Source of the DNA: Deltaproteobacteria bacterium
GTDB lineage: Bacteria; Myxococcota_A; Polyangia; Polyangiales; Ga0077539
Direction: 5' to 3'
DNA length: 64,000 nt
NCBI GenBank assembly: GCA_030694465.1
Contig: JAUXYJ010000058.1
Span: 1-64,000, forward strand
The notes below the pieces were generated by a model, which was not told the DNA's origin, did no database searches, and saw only the letters and a list, made by a program, of their open reading frames with translations. Positions within the stretch are counted from its first letter, which is position 1; each line of letters begins with the position of its first letter. This document shows, one piece after another, positions 1 through 9,004 of this stretch. A program made the translations under genes and the position numbers.

Positions 1-81
1 TGGTCCGAAAATCTCAGCCTGAGTGCGCGCTCCGCCTAGAATTTCATCTAGCAATTCCGCGCGAATCTTCTCTTTTTTCAT
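1..81 (-). CDS. IS256-type transposase, N-terminal fragment (cut by window edge)
   Basis: The minus-strand frame reads MKKEKIRAELLDEI followed by LGGARTQAEIFGP and then leaves the window. The pattern ELLDE(I/L)L-x-G-x(4,5)-E-x-F/LG is how many IS256-family transposases begin, before the 'GLL-LTK' and catalytic regions that would lie outside. An AAGGAG sits one base before the ATG at 90 but ten bases before the ATG at 81, so I prefer 81. Family assignment rests on about 27 residues, so it is tentative. If right, the terminal inverted repeat of the element should lie in roughly 100-200; I could not define it. Confidence 0.5.
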   Translation of the reverse strand, partial: MKKEKIRAELLDEILGGARTQAEIFGP

Positions 82-294
82 CAGTGCCATGCTCCTTCGA
101 TTCGGGTCGTCGAGAGAGCACAAAAGTTGTTACAGGCCCACCCCCGCGGGGATCGAGGTCCGCGGTGTGCGGACGAGTGCAATCGGGTACACTCTACGGG
201 TGCTTTGCAGACACGCACGCAACCTGTGTAGGGTTCGGGTGTGGTCGCTGATCCGTTTGTTGGCCCTGCGCGGGCGCACCCAAGAGGTCCTGAG

Positions 295-1473
295 ATGATG
301 CTTCGAACCTGGTTTGCCGCTGCGATTGCAGTGATGTCCGTCGCGTGCTCTGAGCCCATGGGCAGATTCAATCTCGACGGCGGCAGCGGCGGCGAGGGCG
401 GGATGTCGTCGATGGACGGCGGCTTTGTGATGCCCGAGGCCGGCCCAAGGCCCGACCGTGATCCCACGATGATCGACCCCGACGCCGCGTGCGCGACGCA
501 GAACTCGCCCACGACGCGCGCCCCGATGAATCTCTTGATTCTGTTGGACCGCTCAGGCTCGATGGATGGATGTGCGACGGGCGGGAGCGGCAGCTGTGGG
601 GGTCGCACCAAGTGGGCCGCGGCACAGCAGGGGATCGTCTCGCTCTTGCGTGCGCTCGAAGACGACGCGCGCGTTGGGCTGATGTTTTTTCCGGCATCGA
701 GCAACGCGAGCAGCGCGGATGGGTATCGCAGGCCCGCGGCTCCCATCGCGCCGCTGCGGATGAACCGCGACACGCTCATCGGACAGATCATGGGCGCGCG
801 ACCGACGGGCAACACGCCCATGGCCTGCGCGATGCCTGGCGCGATCGAGTATTTTCGCTCGATGTTCACCGAGAACGGCTCGCGCAACATCATGCTCATC
901 ACCGACGGCGAGCCCTCGGACGAGTGCTCGGGCGCGATGTGCAGCCCGTTTGACATCACCTGTCTGATCAACGCGTCGAGCCTCGCCAAGGCAGCGATCC
1001 AGGGCTCGGTGGTCCGTGGTGCGCGCAACATGCCCACCATTCGTACTTTCGCGCTCGGGACCCCCGATGCGGACCCCGCGTTTTTGTCGAGCGTCGCGAT
1101 CAACGGTGGCAGCGCGCGGATGGCAGGATGCGAGCCCAACGATTGTCACTACACGTTGGGCACCGCGACGTTTGAAGCGGATCTCAACCGCGCCCTGGAC
1201 TCGGTGCGTGACCGCGCAGGGACGTGCGAGTTTGAGCTCATGGTCGACCGCACGATGGCCGACCCGGGGCTGATCAACGTGTACTACACCCCGATGGGCG
1301 GGACGGGGCGCTTGGTTCCGCGTGACACGAGCCACACCAACGGGTGGGACTTTGCGCCCGGCGGCATGTCCATTGTGTTCTACGGGATGCTCTGTGACGA
1401 GATCCGGTCGGGTCGCAACAGCGGCTCGAACGTGAGAATTATCTACGGATGCCCCACCATTATCCCTGGATAA
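295..1473 (+). CDS. VWA-domain lipoprotein
   Basis: A 392-residue exported protein. The hydrophobic N terminus ends in VMSVAC, a weak lipobox, and is followed by a Gly/Ser/Asp-rich linker, so it is probably a lipid-anchored envelope protein. A von Willebrand factor A domain follows: LLILLDRSGSMDG supplies the DxSxS metal-binding (MIDAS) motif at about residues 80-95 and LITDGEPSD supplies the distal MIDAS aspartate. Such domains bind protein ligands through a metal ion; the ligand here is unknown. Cysteine pairs in the C-terminal half suggest disulfides. ATG at 295 is chosen because AGAGGT lies 6 bases upstream; the open frame reaches back to a GTG at 241 that would bury the signal peptide. 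Upstream sequence 91-294 holds no recognisable gene. Confidence 0.8.
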   Translation: MMLRTWFAAAIAVMSVACSEPMGRFNLDGGSGGEGGMSSMDGGFVMPEAGPRPDRDPTMIDPDAACATQNSPTTRAPMNLLILLDRSGSMDGCATGGSGSCGGRTKWAAAQQGIVSLLRALEDDARVGLMFFPASSNASSADGYRRPAAPIAPLRMNRDTLIGQIMGARPTGNTPMACAMPGAIEYFRSMFTENGSRNIMLITDGEPSDECSGAMCSPFDITCLINASSLAKAAIQGSVVRGARNMPTIRTFALGTPDADPAFLSSVAINGGSARMAGCEPNDCHYTLGTATFEADLNRALDSVRDRAGTCEFELMVDRTMADPGLINVYYTPMGGTGRLVPRDTSHTNGWDFAPGGMSIVFYGMLCDEIRSGRNSGSNVRIIYGCPTIIPG

Positions 1474-1493
1474 TGGCAGGAACTTAGCGCGCA

Positions 1494-1748
1494 ATGTCCC
1501 TCGACGAGCTCACGCTTGCGGTGCCGATGGTGATTGACTCCATCGCGACGGACGCGTCCATCGAGGCGCGCTTGTATGCGCTCGGTGTGCGCGTCGGAGA
1601 GAGCGTCGAGGTGCTGCGAAGGGCCCCGCTCGGGGGCGCCGTGCACGTGAGGTTTGCCTCGGGGCTAGAGCTCGCGATGGATGCGGCCATCGCGGCGTGT
1701 GTGACGGTGCGACCTCGTGTTGTCCCTGTGTACGTTGGGACTGAGTAA
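1494..1748 (+). CDS. feoA: FeoA-domain protein of ferrous iron uptake
   Basis: An 84-residue single FeoA domain, a small SH3-like fold that works with the FeoB transporter in Fe(II) import on the cytoplasmic side. The typical pattern is visible: ARLYALGVRVGESVEVLRRA, then a GGAVHVRF strand and a final 'ACVTV' strand where family members usually have an A-x-x-I motif. It directly precedes feoB, whose possible start lies inside or just after this gene, so the two are very likely cotranscribed. I see no clear Fur box in the 20 bases between this gene and the VWA gene; a promoter may lie further upstream. Confidence 0.88.
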   Translation: MSLDELTLAVPMVIDSIATDASIEARLYALGVRVGESVEVLRRAPLGGAVHVRFASGLELAMDAAIAACVTVRPRVVPVYVGTE

Positions 1749-3669
1749 AACAAGTGCGAACAAGCCCGTGACAACCTTGCGAGCCACCGCGCTCTTTGTC
1801 GGCCGCCCCAACGTTGGCAAGTCCTCGCTCTTCAACACGGTCACGGGGGCTCAGGCTCGCGTGGGAAACTTTCCGGGCATCACGGTGGACGTGCTCGAGG
1901 CTACCGTGCGTATCGAAGGCCAGGGTGAGCTCACGCTCGTCGATCTCCCCGGCGTGTACTCGCTCGCTCGCGCAGAGACCGAACAGAGCGAAGAGCAAAT
2001 CACCAGTAATTTCATTGATCAATCGCTGAGAGAGTCCAAAGACCGCGCGGTTGTCTTGCAGGTCCTCGACGGCACCCAGCTCTCGCTGAGTCTGCAGCTC
2101 ACGCGTGAGCTCGCCGCGCGCTTAGCGGGTGTGGGCCGCTTGGGCTTGGTGATCAATCAAGCCGATGAGCTCACCCGCGAGGGGCGTACGCTCGACACCG
2201 AAGCCCTCGCCCAAGAGCTCGGGATCCCGGTGCTGTTAGTGAGCGCACGAGACGCCCTCGCGCGTGACCAGGTCATCCATTTCGCCTTCAAAATCGCAGA
2301 TCATTCGCTGGTCTCGCCCTTGCCCGAGGCGCTCGACACCGAGGCTCTCGCGCGCCGAGTCCTGCGTGACACCGCCGCCCTGAGTGACACAACGCAGCGT
2401 GCACGCACACGCACCGAGCGTATCGATCGCTGGGTGCTGCACCCGTGGCTGGGCCCGTTGTTGTTTGTCTCTGTGCTCGCGGTGCTCTTTGCCGCGGTCT
2501 TCTTGGTGGCAGACCCTACGACCACGCTGATCGACGCGTGCAATAAGCGCCTAGGCGCGTGGCTCACTCCGCGGTTGGGCGGAGGCTTCTTTGCCAGCTT
2601 TATCGCAGACGGATTGCTCGGTGGTGCCGGAACCGTCTTGGCCTTCTTGCCGCAGATCGTAGTGCTCACGCTCGTGCTCGAGCTGCTCGACGCCAGCGGC
2701 TATCTCACCCGCGGGGTCTTCTTGGTCGACCGCGCGATGCGCAAGGTGGGCCTGGGCGGGATGTCTCTGGTGCCCTTGCTCACGGCGCACGCGTGCGCGG
2801 TCCCCGCGATCCGCAGCACACGCATCCTGCGAGATCCGCGCGAGCGATTGATCACGCTCTTGGTGCTCCCGCTGATGACCTGCTCGGCGCGCTTGCCCAC
2901 GTACGCGCTGCTGATCTCGACGTTTTTTGCCCATCGGTCACCCTGGATTCGCTCGCTCTTGTTCTTGGCCCTCTATGCGGCAGGTTGGGTCGCGGGAGTG
3001 CTCGCCGCCGCGGCCCTGCGCAAGACGGTTGTGCGCGGTCGCCCGCTGCCCTTGCTCCTCGAGATGCCCGCGTATCGCGCGCCCGAACGGAGCTTTGTGC
3101 GCAAGGCCACCCAGCGCGCAGTCAAGAGCTTCTTGCGGGACGTAGGGACCACCATCGTGGTCGCGAGCGCTGCCCTCTGGTTGTTGCTCAACGTGCCCAT
3201 GCCAGGAGCAGCCATGGCCCCCTCCGACGCGCCGGCCAACGTGCAGCGTGTGCAACGCAGCGTCGCCGCGAGCATGGGACGAGCGCTCGAGCCTATCACC
3301 AGACCCCTGGGTTTTGACTGGCGGATCAACGTAGGCCTGATGGGCTCGTTTGGCGCGCGCGAGCTGATGGTGGGCACGCTCGGGGTGATCTATGGGCTCG
3401 AAGACGTCGACGACAACACGACGCCGTTGCGCGCACAGCTGCGTCAGGCGCGAGACCCCCAGGGGCGCCCACGCTACGACGGGCGCATGGCCTTGGCGCT
3501 GATGGCGTTCTTTGTGGTGGCCTGCCAGTGCATGAGCACGGTGGCCGCGCTGAGACGCGAGACCGGCGGGTGGCGCTGGCCGCTTTTTGTGCTGGGATAT
3601 ACGTATTCGCTAGGATATTTGCTGGCACTTTGTGTCTATCAAATCGCGACGTGGCTGCACGTTTCGTGA
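1717..3669 (+). CDS. feoB: FeoB ferrous iron transporter with N-terminal G domain
   Basis: An inner-membrane Fe(II) transporter with an N-terminal GTPase. G motifs are clear: GRPNVGKSSLFN (G1, about residues 28-39), DLPGVYSL (G3), NQAD (G4) and SARD (G5). A multi-helix membrane part follows, containing the two family gate segments (HACAVPAIRSTR and CSARLPTYALL). At 650 residues it is shorter than the roughly 770 of the E. coli protein, mostly in loops and the C-terminal tail, but no core element is missing. The start is uncertain: GTG 1717 overlaps feoA, while GTG 1768 starts 19 bases after it and lies closer to the G1 motif. I give the longer form. It forms an operon with feoA and probably with the following small genes. 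Confidence 0.92.
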   Translation: MLSLCTLGLSKTSANKPVTTLRATALFVGRPNVGKSSLFNTVTGAQARVGNFPGITVDVLEATVRIEGQGELTLVDLPGVYSLARAETEQSEEQITSNFIDQSLRESKDRAVVLQVLDGTQLSLSLQLTRELAARLAGVGRLGLVINQADELTREGRTLDTEALAQELGIPVLLVSARDALARDQVIHFAFKIADHSLVSPLPEALDTEALARRVLRDTAALSDTTQRARTRTERIDRWVLHPWLGPLLFVSVLAVLFAAVFLVADPTTTLIDACNKRLGAWLTPRLGGGFFASFIADGLLGGAGTVLAFLPQIVVLTLVLELLDASGYLTRGVFLVDRAMRKVGLGGMSLVPLLTAHACAVPAIRSTRILRDPRERLITLLVLPLMTCSARLPTYALLISTFFAHRSPWIRSLLFLALYAAGWVAGVLAAAALRKTVVRGRPLPLLLEMPAYRAPERSFVRKATQRAVKSFLRDVGTTIVVASAALWLLLNVPMPGAAMAPSDAPANVQRVQRSVAASMGRALEPITRPLGFDWRINVGLMGSFGARELMVGTLGVIYGLEDVDDNTTPLRAQLRQARDPQGRPRYDGRMALALMAFFVVACQCMSTVAALRRETGGWRWPLFVLGYTYSLGYLLALCVYQIATWLHVS

Positions 3670-3685
3670 GACAACGAGGGCGCGC

Positions 3686-4228
3686 GTGAAGTCCGACGAG
3701 TCCACACAGCCCGAGTCCAGCGTGATGCCGCAAGAGGTGCTTGGGGTCGCGACGTTGCTCTCGCGCGCGCTGTGGTTTGCCCTAGGCGTGTGTCTCGGTG
3801 TGGGCGCGACGATGCTCGCGATGCGCACGCGCCGGGAGCCCGTGAGCACGCCGGTCTCACGAGGCTACGAGGCCCTGCCCATCACGGACAACTCGGGCGT
3901 GTGCCAAGAGTACGTGGCCCTCGCGTCGTTGCGGACGAGCTACGCGGACGCAGCAGCCACTGCGCGGCGGATCGCGCCGAGCCTCGTCGCACCCCTGCGC
4001 GCTGAGCATGTGCGCGTCGTCCGCGCGCCAGCGCAGGGTGAGCACTGGACCTTGGCGATCGATGGACAGCCAGGCGCGGGCACCCTCGAGATCGCGCAAG
4101 CGCACGCGCAACTGGCCAACGGGATCGCTGGAACAGGGCTGCGTTGGAGCGCGATTTTTTACGGGGCGCGCGAGCTGTTTGAGTCCGCGGGGGTGCTGTG
4201 CATGCCGAGGCAGGGCGCGGGACACTAA
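3686..4228 (+). CDS. single-pass membrane protein of unknown function
   Basis: About 180 residues. After a hydrophilic N terminus there is one membrane segment (ALWFALGVCLGVGATMLAM, around residues 28-46) followed by RTRR, which predicts an N-out or anchor-type topology with a soluble C-terminal domain of about 130 residues. I do not recognise the domain. The GTG at 3686 has GAGGG 5 bases upstream and lies 16 bases after feoB, so it is probably the fourth part of a feo transcript, although a role in iron uptake is only inferred from position. A longer frame starting inside feoB was not preferred. Confidence 0.6.
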   Translation: MKSDESTQPESSVMPQEVLGVATLLSRALWFALGVCLGVGATMLAMRTRREPVSTPVSRGYEALPITDNSGVCQEYVALASLRTSYADAAATARRIAPSLVAPLRAEHVRVVRAPAQGEHWTLAIDGQPGAGTLEIAQAHAQLANGIAGTGLRWSAIFYGARELFESAGVLCMPRQGAGH

Positions 4229-4273
4229 GAGTGTGTTGCGTCCCGAGCGCGCGCAGTGCAGGCTCGCGCGGCC

Positions 4274-4573
4274 ATGGCATCAGGACAAGTGTGGTTTAGG
4301 ACGATCAAGCACGAGAACATCCGCGCGTGGGCTGCGTCGCGCAGCGCCAAGCCCGCCCGCGTGCAGGGGACGAGCGACGCGCTCAAGCTCAAGATCGGCG
4401 AGGACGAGAAGAGCTGGGAAGAGATCTCGTGGGAGGACTGGCTCGCGGTCTTTGACGAGAAAGAGCAGGCTTTTGTCTACGAAAAGTTCGGATTCTCTTG
4501 CAAGATTGTGCGACGCAACGGCAACGAAGACCTCGCCCCCGGCGCGAGCCCCAGCACAGACGCGTCGCACTGA
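4274..4573 (+). CDS. small conserved-looking cytosolic protein, function unknown
   Basis: A 99-residue protein beginning MASGQVWFRTIKHENIRAW, with an acidic, Trp-rich middle (SWEEISWEDWLAVFDEKEQA) and a C-terminal SCKIVRRNG. No signal peptide, membrane segment or metal motif is visible. The balanced composition and a downstream neighbour only 15 bases away suggest a real gene rather than a shadow frame. The ATG at 4274 is chosen over a GTG at 4256 because the extra residues look unstructured. It sits between the feo-linked membrane protein and a TetR regulator. No function can be assigned. Confidence 0.55.
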   Translation: MASGQVWFRTIKHENIRAWAASRSAKPARVQGTSDALKLKIGEDEKSWEEISWEDWLAVFDEKEQAFVYEKFGFSCKIVRRNGNEDLAPGASPSTDASH

Positions 4574-4588
4574 CGCGATCGAGAACTG

Positions 4589-5212
4589 ATGACCGCGTCC
4601 CGGATTCGCAAACGTCGTACACAGACCGAGCGCAAAGAGAGCACGCGCGCCAAGCTCGAGAGCGCCGCGTTTGAGGTCCTGGCCGAGCGCGGTTTTGAGG
4701 GCCTCACGGTGGACGCGATCGCGCAACAGAGCGGCATGTCTCGCGGCGCGTTGGGCATGCACTTTGCGACCAAGGACGAGCTCTTAGAGCCCCTCGTGGT
4801 GATGTCCTGTGCTCGCGCGCAAGACGCAATTGATCAGTGTTTTGCCACAGAAAAAGCAGTGGGTCTCGCCGGTCTCAAGGGCGCGATGGCGGCACTGGTC
4901 CAGCGCTGGTGCGGCGATGACTCTGCGGGGCGCGCGCTCAACGCGTTGCTCGCGCGGGCTCACCACGACGAGACCACGCGAGGCGCGCTCGGACCGAGGA
5001 TCGAAGAGCTCGAGGCCGTGCTCGGGATGCGCGCTGCGGCGATGCTCTCGGCCGCGGGGCTGGGCCTGCGTGGGGGGCTCACGGCGGGGCGGCTGCTGCT
5101 CATCGCGGCGGTGAGCGCCTCGGTTCGCGCGGGTCTAGAAGCGACCGAGCAGACCGCGAGCGCGAGCGAAGTTGTGCAATTGCTCGCGACTTCGCTGGTA
5201 ACCATGTCGTGA
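4589..5212 (+). CDS. TetR-family transcriptional regulator
   Basis: 207 residues. The N-terminal helix-turn-helix is typical: AAFEVLAERGFEGLTVDAIAQQSGMSRGALGMHFATKDELLEPL, about residues 27-70, with the helix-3 signature SGMSRGALxxHF. The remaining 135 residues are an alpha-helical ligand-binding domain with no assignable ligand. It starts 15 bases after the small gene at 4274 and therefore may be read from the feo-side transcript. A second TetR gene begins 71 bases downstream; the two differ clearly in sequence and are not a recent duplication. No efflux or catabolic target gene is adjacent, so the regulon is unknown. Confidence 0.85.
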   Translation: MTASRIRKRRTQTERKESTRAKLESAAFEVLAERGFEGLTVDAIAQQSGMSRGALGMHFATKDELLEPLVVMSCARAQDAIDQCFATEKAVGLAGLKGAMAALVQRWCGDDSAGRALNALLARAHHDETTRGALGPRIEELEAVLGMRAAAMLSAAGLGLRGGLTAGRLLLIAAVSASVRAGLEATEQTASASEVVQLLATSLVTMS

Positions 5213-5283
5213 CAGTGCTCGTGTATGCTCCCCCGCGCGTCGCGCGTCCTCTGAAGTGACCCGGTGGAGAGAAGAGCGCCTCT

Positions 5284-5931
5284 GTGAGCCAAAACGCCAC
5301 TAACAACCGAGCGATGAGCCGCGAAGTCCGTCGCGCACAGATCCTCGTGGTGGCCAAAGAGGTCTTCGCAGAGAAGGGCTATCACCACGCCAAGATCGAC
5401 GACATCGTGGCGCGAGCCAAGGTCGCGAGGGGCACGTTTTATCTGTATTTTGGCGACAAACGCGCGGTGTTTGGCGAGCTCGTCGAGGGCTGCCTCGAGG
5501 CCGTGCAAGACGCGGTTCACATGATCGATGTGTCGCGCACCGAGCGCACGCCGCTGGAGCAATTGACCGACAACGTCGAGCGTGTCGTCGGGATTTTTGC
5601 AGAGGATCCTGCGCTCGCACGGATCTTGTTTAACGAAGCGGTGGGGCTCGATCCGGCGTTTGATGCCAAGCTCGTCGTGTTCTACGACGGGCTGCTGCGC
5701 ACGCTGGTTCGTGCGCTCGAAGAGGGCGTGTCCATGGGGATGGTGCGCGCCGGCGACGCACAGACCCGCGCGGTGTGTGTGTTGGGGATCGTCAAAGAGT
5801 TCTTGGTTCGCCTTGCGTTGCGGCCCGAAGGTTTTGACACGAGCGCCAGCGTTCGCACGGTGGTCGAGCTGATCTCTAGCGGCTGGCTCACAGAGCTTGG
5901 ACGCAGCGGACCTGGCACGACAGCGCAATAA
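5284..5931 (+). CDS. TetR-family transcriptional regulator (second of tandem pair)
   Basis: 215 residues (GTG 5284; ATG 5314 is also possible). The HTH reads AKEVFAEKGYHHAKIDDIV, then ARAKVARGTFYLYFGDKRAV, a very canonical TetR recognition helix (RGTFYLYFxxK). The C-terminal domain is helical and resembles the AcrR/BetI-like half seen in many fatty-acid or drug-responsive regulators, but the ligand cannot be read from sequence. It is followed by a separate surface-protein gene 41 bases downstream that is not an obvious regulatory target. Confidence 0.87.
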   Translation: MSQNATNNRAMSREVRRAQILVVAKEVFAEKGYHHAKIDDIVARAKVARGTFYLYFGDKRAVFGELVEGCLEAVQDAVHMIDVSRTERTPLEQLTDNVERVVGIFAEDPALARILFNEAVGLDPAFDAKLVVFYDGLLRTLVRALEEGVSMGMVRAGDAQTRAVCVLGIVKEFLVRLALRPEGFDTSASVRTVVELISSGWLTELGRSGPGTTAQ

Positions 5932-5972
5932 CGCGGCGAGAGCGCGACGCGCGTGACAGAGGGTTTGCTACA

Positions 5973-7832
5973 GTGCCGTCTATGCGCGCTCGCTTGGACT
6001 GGGCTTGTCTTGGGGTGGTGTCGCTTGCGTCGGTGCAGTGCAGCTATCCCTCTACCTTCGTGGAGGTCGTGCTCGGCACAGACGCCTCGCCCACGCGGCG
6101 GTTGACCCTGGTAGTGACCACGATAAGCCAGCCAAATACCACGCGGATATCCCCACGCGAGGTCGCGACGTATGGTGGCCAGAGCGCGGGATTGGCCGAC
6201 CCGTTTAGCGGTTCGTTCTCGGTGCTCCCGGCGCGCAATGATCGGGGAGGGCGTGTCGAGGTGCTCATTGAGGCGACGTTGGATCGCACCGATGTGGCCC
6301 CTTCGCAGACGCTCCGTCGGCGGTTGCGCTTTGGATTTCTCGCAAACGCGCACCAACAGGTCCGTGTGTTTATGCCCACCGCGTGCCTCAACCCCAGCGC
6401 CGATTGCACACGCGAGCCGAGCGAATCCTGCACGGTCCAGAGCGCGTGCGAAGAGCGCGGAGAGACCTGTGGCAACGAGGGGCGGTGTGTCGCGGTAGAC
6501 GTCGTGCCCGAATCCGTCCCCGAGGCAGGGGTCACGTTGTTCGACGCGCGCGCGAGCGAAATCGCTACGCGCAGAGACGCCGCGATGGACGCAGCGATGG
6601 ACGTGACTGTACCCGGCGACGTCGCCGTGATGGACGCTGGGATGGACGTGACTGTACCCGGCGACGTCGCCGGAATGGACGCTGTGAGCGATGTGCGGGA
6701 CGCAAGCGATGTGCGCGATGTGGCGAGTGAGAGCGCCGCGGATGGCAGCGACGGTGCTGTGACGTGGTCGGGCGCTGCGCGGATTTCGGGAGGCGGAGGC
6801 GCGGTCTGTGCGATGGATGTGAGCGGCAACGCGCGGTGCTGGGGAAACGGCGCGCTGGGGCGACTGGGGCTCGCATCGTCAGGCGCGACTCCGACGCCGA
6901 TCGCGCCGGTTCGCGTGGGGCTGATGGATCGGTACGACACTGGATTTCACCACGGGTGCAGCATCCGCGGGACACAGCTGCTCTGTTATGGAGGAAATTC
7001 GCAGGGCGAAGTGCGATTGCCCGCCATGATGCAAGAGCCCACGCCCTACGTCGTCCCTGGCGCTTGGTCGCGGGTGAGCACCGGCGCGAACTTCACTTGC
7101 GCGCTGAACACCATGGGGGCGCTGTGGTGCTGGGGCGGTGAGGGCAGCGGACGTCTCGCCCGGGGTTCTGTGGTGATGGGCACCTATGCGCCCACGATGG
7201 TGACGTCTGTGTCGGCCACCGGAGCGCTCACCGATGTCCAAGTGGGCTCCTCGCATGGGATCGCGCTAGGGGCCGACGGAAGGGTTTGGACCTGGGGATC
7301 CAACGCATCGGGCGAGCTGGGGCTCGGCGGAGGCGGCGCGGTCAGCAGGCTCACCCAAGTGACCGGCTTGCCCAGGGCAGCTACGGCGATCGCGGCAGGG
7401 TGGCAACACAGCTGCGCGCTGCTCAACGATCGGAGCCTGTATTGCTGGGGATTCTCTTCGCGCGTGGGCAACGGGAGCGCAACCAATGCGCTGAGCCCCG
7501 CTTTGGTCTCAGGGTTTACAAACAACGTCGCGCGGGTCACGGCAGACTACGAAAACACCTGCGCGGCCACGGTCGCGGGTGAGCTGTGGTGCTGGGGAAG
7601 CAATAATTTCGGCCAAATCGGCAGCGGAAGTGTGAGCCCCACCGTCGCGGTCCCCACGCGTGTGGCAGGGCTCGCGCTCCCCCTCGGTGACGTAGTCGTG
7701 GGCTACGGGTTTGCGTGTGCGATCGCCAATTCGCGGGCGTTTTGCTGGGGAAATAATCAAAGCGCGCAGCTCGGACGTGGGAGCCTCATGCCTGCCTCGG
7801 CTCCTCTGCCGGGCCCCGTAGTGGGCCTGTAA
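5973..7832 (+). CDS. RCC1-repeat surface lipoprotein
   Basis: 619 residues. A short hydrophobic N terminus ends at SLASVQC (probable lipobox). Residues 30-190 form an unassigned domain ending in a Cys-rich knot (about residues 135-175). Then comes an Asp/Val/Met-rich linker with two 15-residue tandem units, and from about residue 265 six or seven RCC1-like blades, each with the W-G hallmark (RCWGNGALGRLGL, WCWGGEGSGRL, WTWGSNASGELGLGG, WCWGSNNFGQIGSGS, FCWGNNQSAQLGRGS). The blades should build a seven-bladed propeller used for protein binding. Extra cysteines in most blades (FTCALN, SCALLN, TCAATV, ACAIAN) suggest disulfides and an extracytoplasmic location. GTG 5973 has AGAGGG 9 bases upstream; ATG 5982 is the alternative. 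Confidence 0.82.
   Translation: MPSMRARLDWACLGVVSLASVQCSYPSTFVEVVLGTDASPTRRLTLVVTTISQPNTTRISPREVATYGGQSAGLADPFSGSFSVLPARNDRGGRVEVLIEATLDRTDVAPSQTLRRRLRFGFLANAHQQVRVFMPTACLNPSADCTREPSESCTVQSACEERGETCGNEGRCVAVDVVPESVPEAGVTLFDARASEIATRRDAAMDAAMDVTVPGDVAVMDAGMDVTVPGDVAGMDAVSDVRDASDVRDVASESAADGSDGAVTWSGAARISGGGGAVCAMDVSGNARCWGNGALGRLGLASSGATPTPIAPVRVGLMDRYDTGFHHGCSIRGTQLLCYGGNSQGEVRLPAMMQEPTPYVVPGAWSRVSTGANFTCALNTMGALWCWGGEGSGRLARGSVVMGTYAPTMVTSVSATGALTDVQVGSSHGIALGADGRVWTWGSNASGELGLGGGGAVSRLTQVTGLPRAATAIAAGWQHSCALLNDRSLYCWGFSSRVGNGSATNALSPALVSGFTNNVARVTADYENTCAATVAGELWCWGSNNFGQIGSGSVSPTVAVPTRVAGLALPLGDVVVGYGFACAIANSRAFCWGNNQSAQLGRGSLMPASAPLPGPVVGL
6596..6685 (+). repeat. two-copy 45-bp in-frame tandem repeat in RCC1 lipoprotein linker
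   Basis: Two near-identical 45-bp units start at 6596 and 6641; each encodes MDVTVPGDVA plus five residues (VMDAG or GMDAV). The identity extends to third codon positions over about 30 bases, so the duplication is recent or homogenised. Each unit contains the 14-bp palindrome CGGCGACGTCGCCG. The repeat only lengthens the linker between lipid anchor and RCC1 propeller. Confidence 0.85.
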
Positions 7833-7942
7833 CCGCACACTCACATCCTGCGCCTTCGTAGATTCTTTGTTTGGTAATTCACTGCCCAAACACGCAGTAA
7901 TCTTTGGCGATCGCGAGGGCATTGGGTAGCTTTGCCGCCACG

Positions 7943-9004
7943 ATGGGTCTCACTCGCACTCGCACACTTCTCATCGGCACGACGCTGATCACCCTCGCGA
8001 CTCTTGTGGACACACAAGAAGCCCACGCGCAGCGGCGACGGCGGCGGCGCCACAGCACTCCCACGACGCAGCCCAGTGGCGCAGAGACGGAGCCTCCAGA
8101 GGCCACGCCGACCCCCACGCCGACTCCTGCCCCTGCTCCTTCGCCTGAGCCTGCTCCCGATCCGACCCCTGCGCCGGTGCCGCTGCAGCGCGTACCCGAC
8201 GTGGCGCCTGTGGCCCCGCCACACGCAAATGAGCACGTCGCCGTTGCGACCGTACCGAGCAGCGGACGGCGGCCTGCAGCGCTCGATCTGCGCATCGGTG
8301 GCGGGGTCCGAGGGCGCTCGCTCTGGTTTGTCGACGACATTTTTAACGAGCTAAGGCCCTACAATCTCACGGCCGCGCCATCGCTGTCGGCCGCCGTCGA
8401 GTGGTACCCCGCCGCACACTTTACCCGCGGAATTGCCTCGTCGTTTGGTCTTGTCGGTGGCGCAGATTACACGCTGATTTTTGCATCGAGCGATCGCCAA
8501 GGCCGCAGCTATCCCACGACCTCGCTGTCTGCAAATGGCGGCGTGCGCGCGCGCATGTGGATCGCCAACAGGCTCGACGCTGGAGTGCATCTTGGCTACG
8601 CGTTTCAGACCTTCGCGATTGATCGGAGCGCGGTCATGATGGCGCCAGCGCAGGGGATCCCGAGCGTGACGTATCACTCGTTGCGTGGTGGTTTGTCTGG
8701 AAGAATGCAGGTGATTTCGCGATTGGCGATCACCGCAGCGTCGTCCTACTTGCTCGTGCTGGGCACGGGCGAGATCAGCGGTCCGAGGTATTTTCCGAGG
8801 AGCCAAGCGGGCGGCGTAGACTTTGAGTTGGGCGCAGCCGTGGCGCTCACCGCGGGTCTCGAAGTGAGAATCGGCCTCGATTGGCGCAGATATTTCTACA
8901 AAATGAACCCGCAAATTGGCGACCCCGTCGTCGCAGGCGGCGCAGTCGATGACCACTACGGAGCGACGATCTCGCTCGCGTATCGCTTGGAGGGCACACG
9001 ATGA
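7943..9004 (+). CDS. exported beta-barrel-like protein with Pro-rich linker
   Basis: 353 residues. A signal peptide runs to THE EAHAQ cleavage region (…LVDTQEAHAQ), followed by a basic patch (RRRRRRHS) and a Pro/Thr/Ala-rich linker (residues 50-85, PTPTPTPAPAPSPEPAPDP). The C-terminal 250 residues alternate short hydrophobic strands with Gly/Tyr/Arg turns and end in LAYRLEG-T-R, which fits an outer-membrane beta barrel or porin-like fold; this is inference from composition. The ATG at 7943 is chosen for its signal peptide; a TTG at 7904 is in frame. The stop overlaps the next start (ATGA at 9001), so translation is coupled to the CX4CH lipoprotein. Confidence 0.6.
   Translation: MGLTRTRTLLIGTTLITLATLVDTQEAHAQRRRRRRHSTPTTQPSGAETEPPEATPTPTPTPAPAPSPEPAPDPTPAPVPLQRVPDVAPVAPPHANEHVAVATVPSSGRRPAALDLRIGGGVRGRSLWFVDDIFNELRPYNLTAAPSLSAAVEWYPAAHFTRGIASSFGLVGGADYTLIFASSDRQGRSYPTTSLSANGGVRARMWIANRLDAGVHLGYAFQTFAIDRSAVMMAPAQGIPSVTYHSLRGGLSGRMQVISRLAITAASSYLLVLGTGEISGPRYFPRSQAGGVDFELGAAVALTAGLEVRIGLDWRRYFYKMNPQIGDPVVAGGAVDDHYGATISLAYRLEGTR

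Noticed and set aside
81..1139. A 352-codon minus-strand frame antisense to the VWA lipoprotein
   Set aside because: It has GC-rich shadow composition and no domain, while the plus frame has a signal peptide and MIDAS motif.
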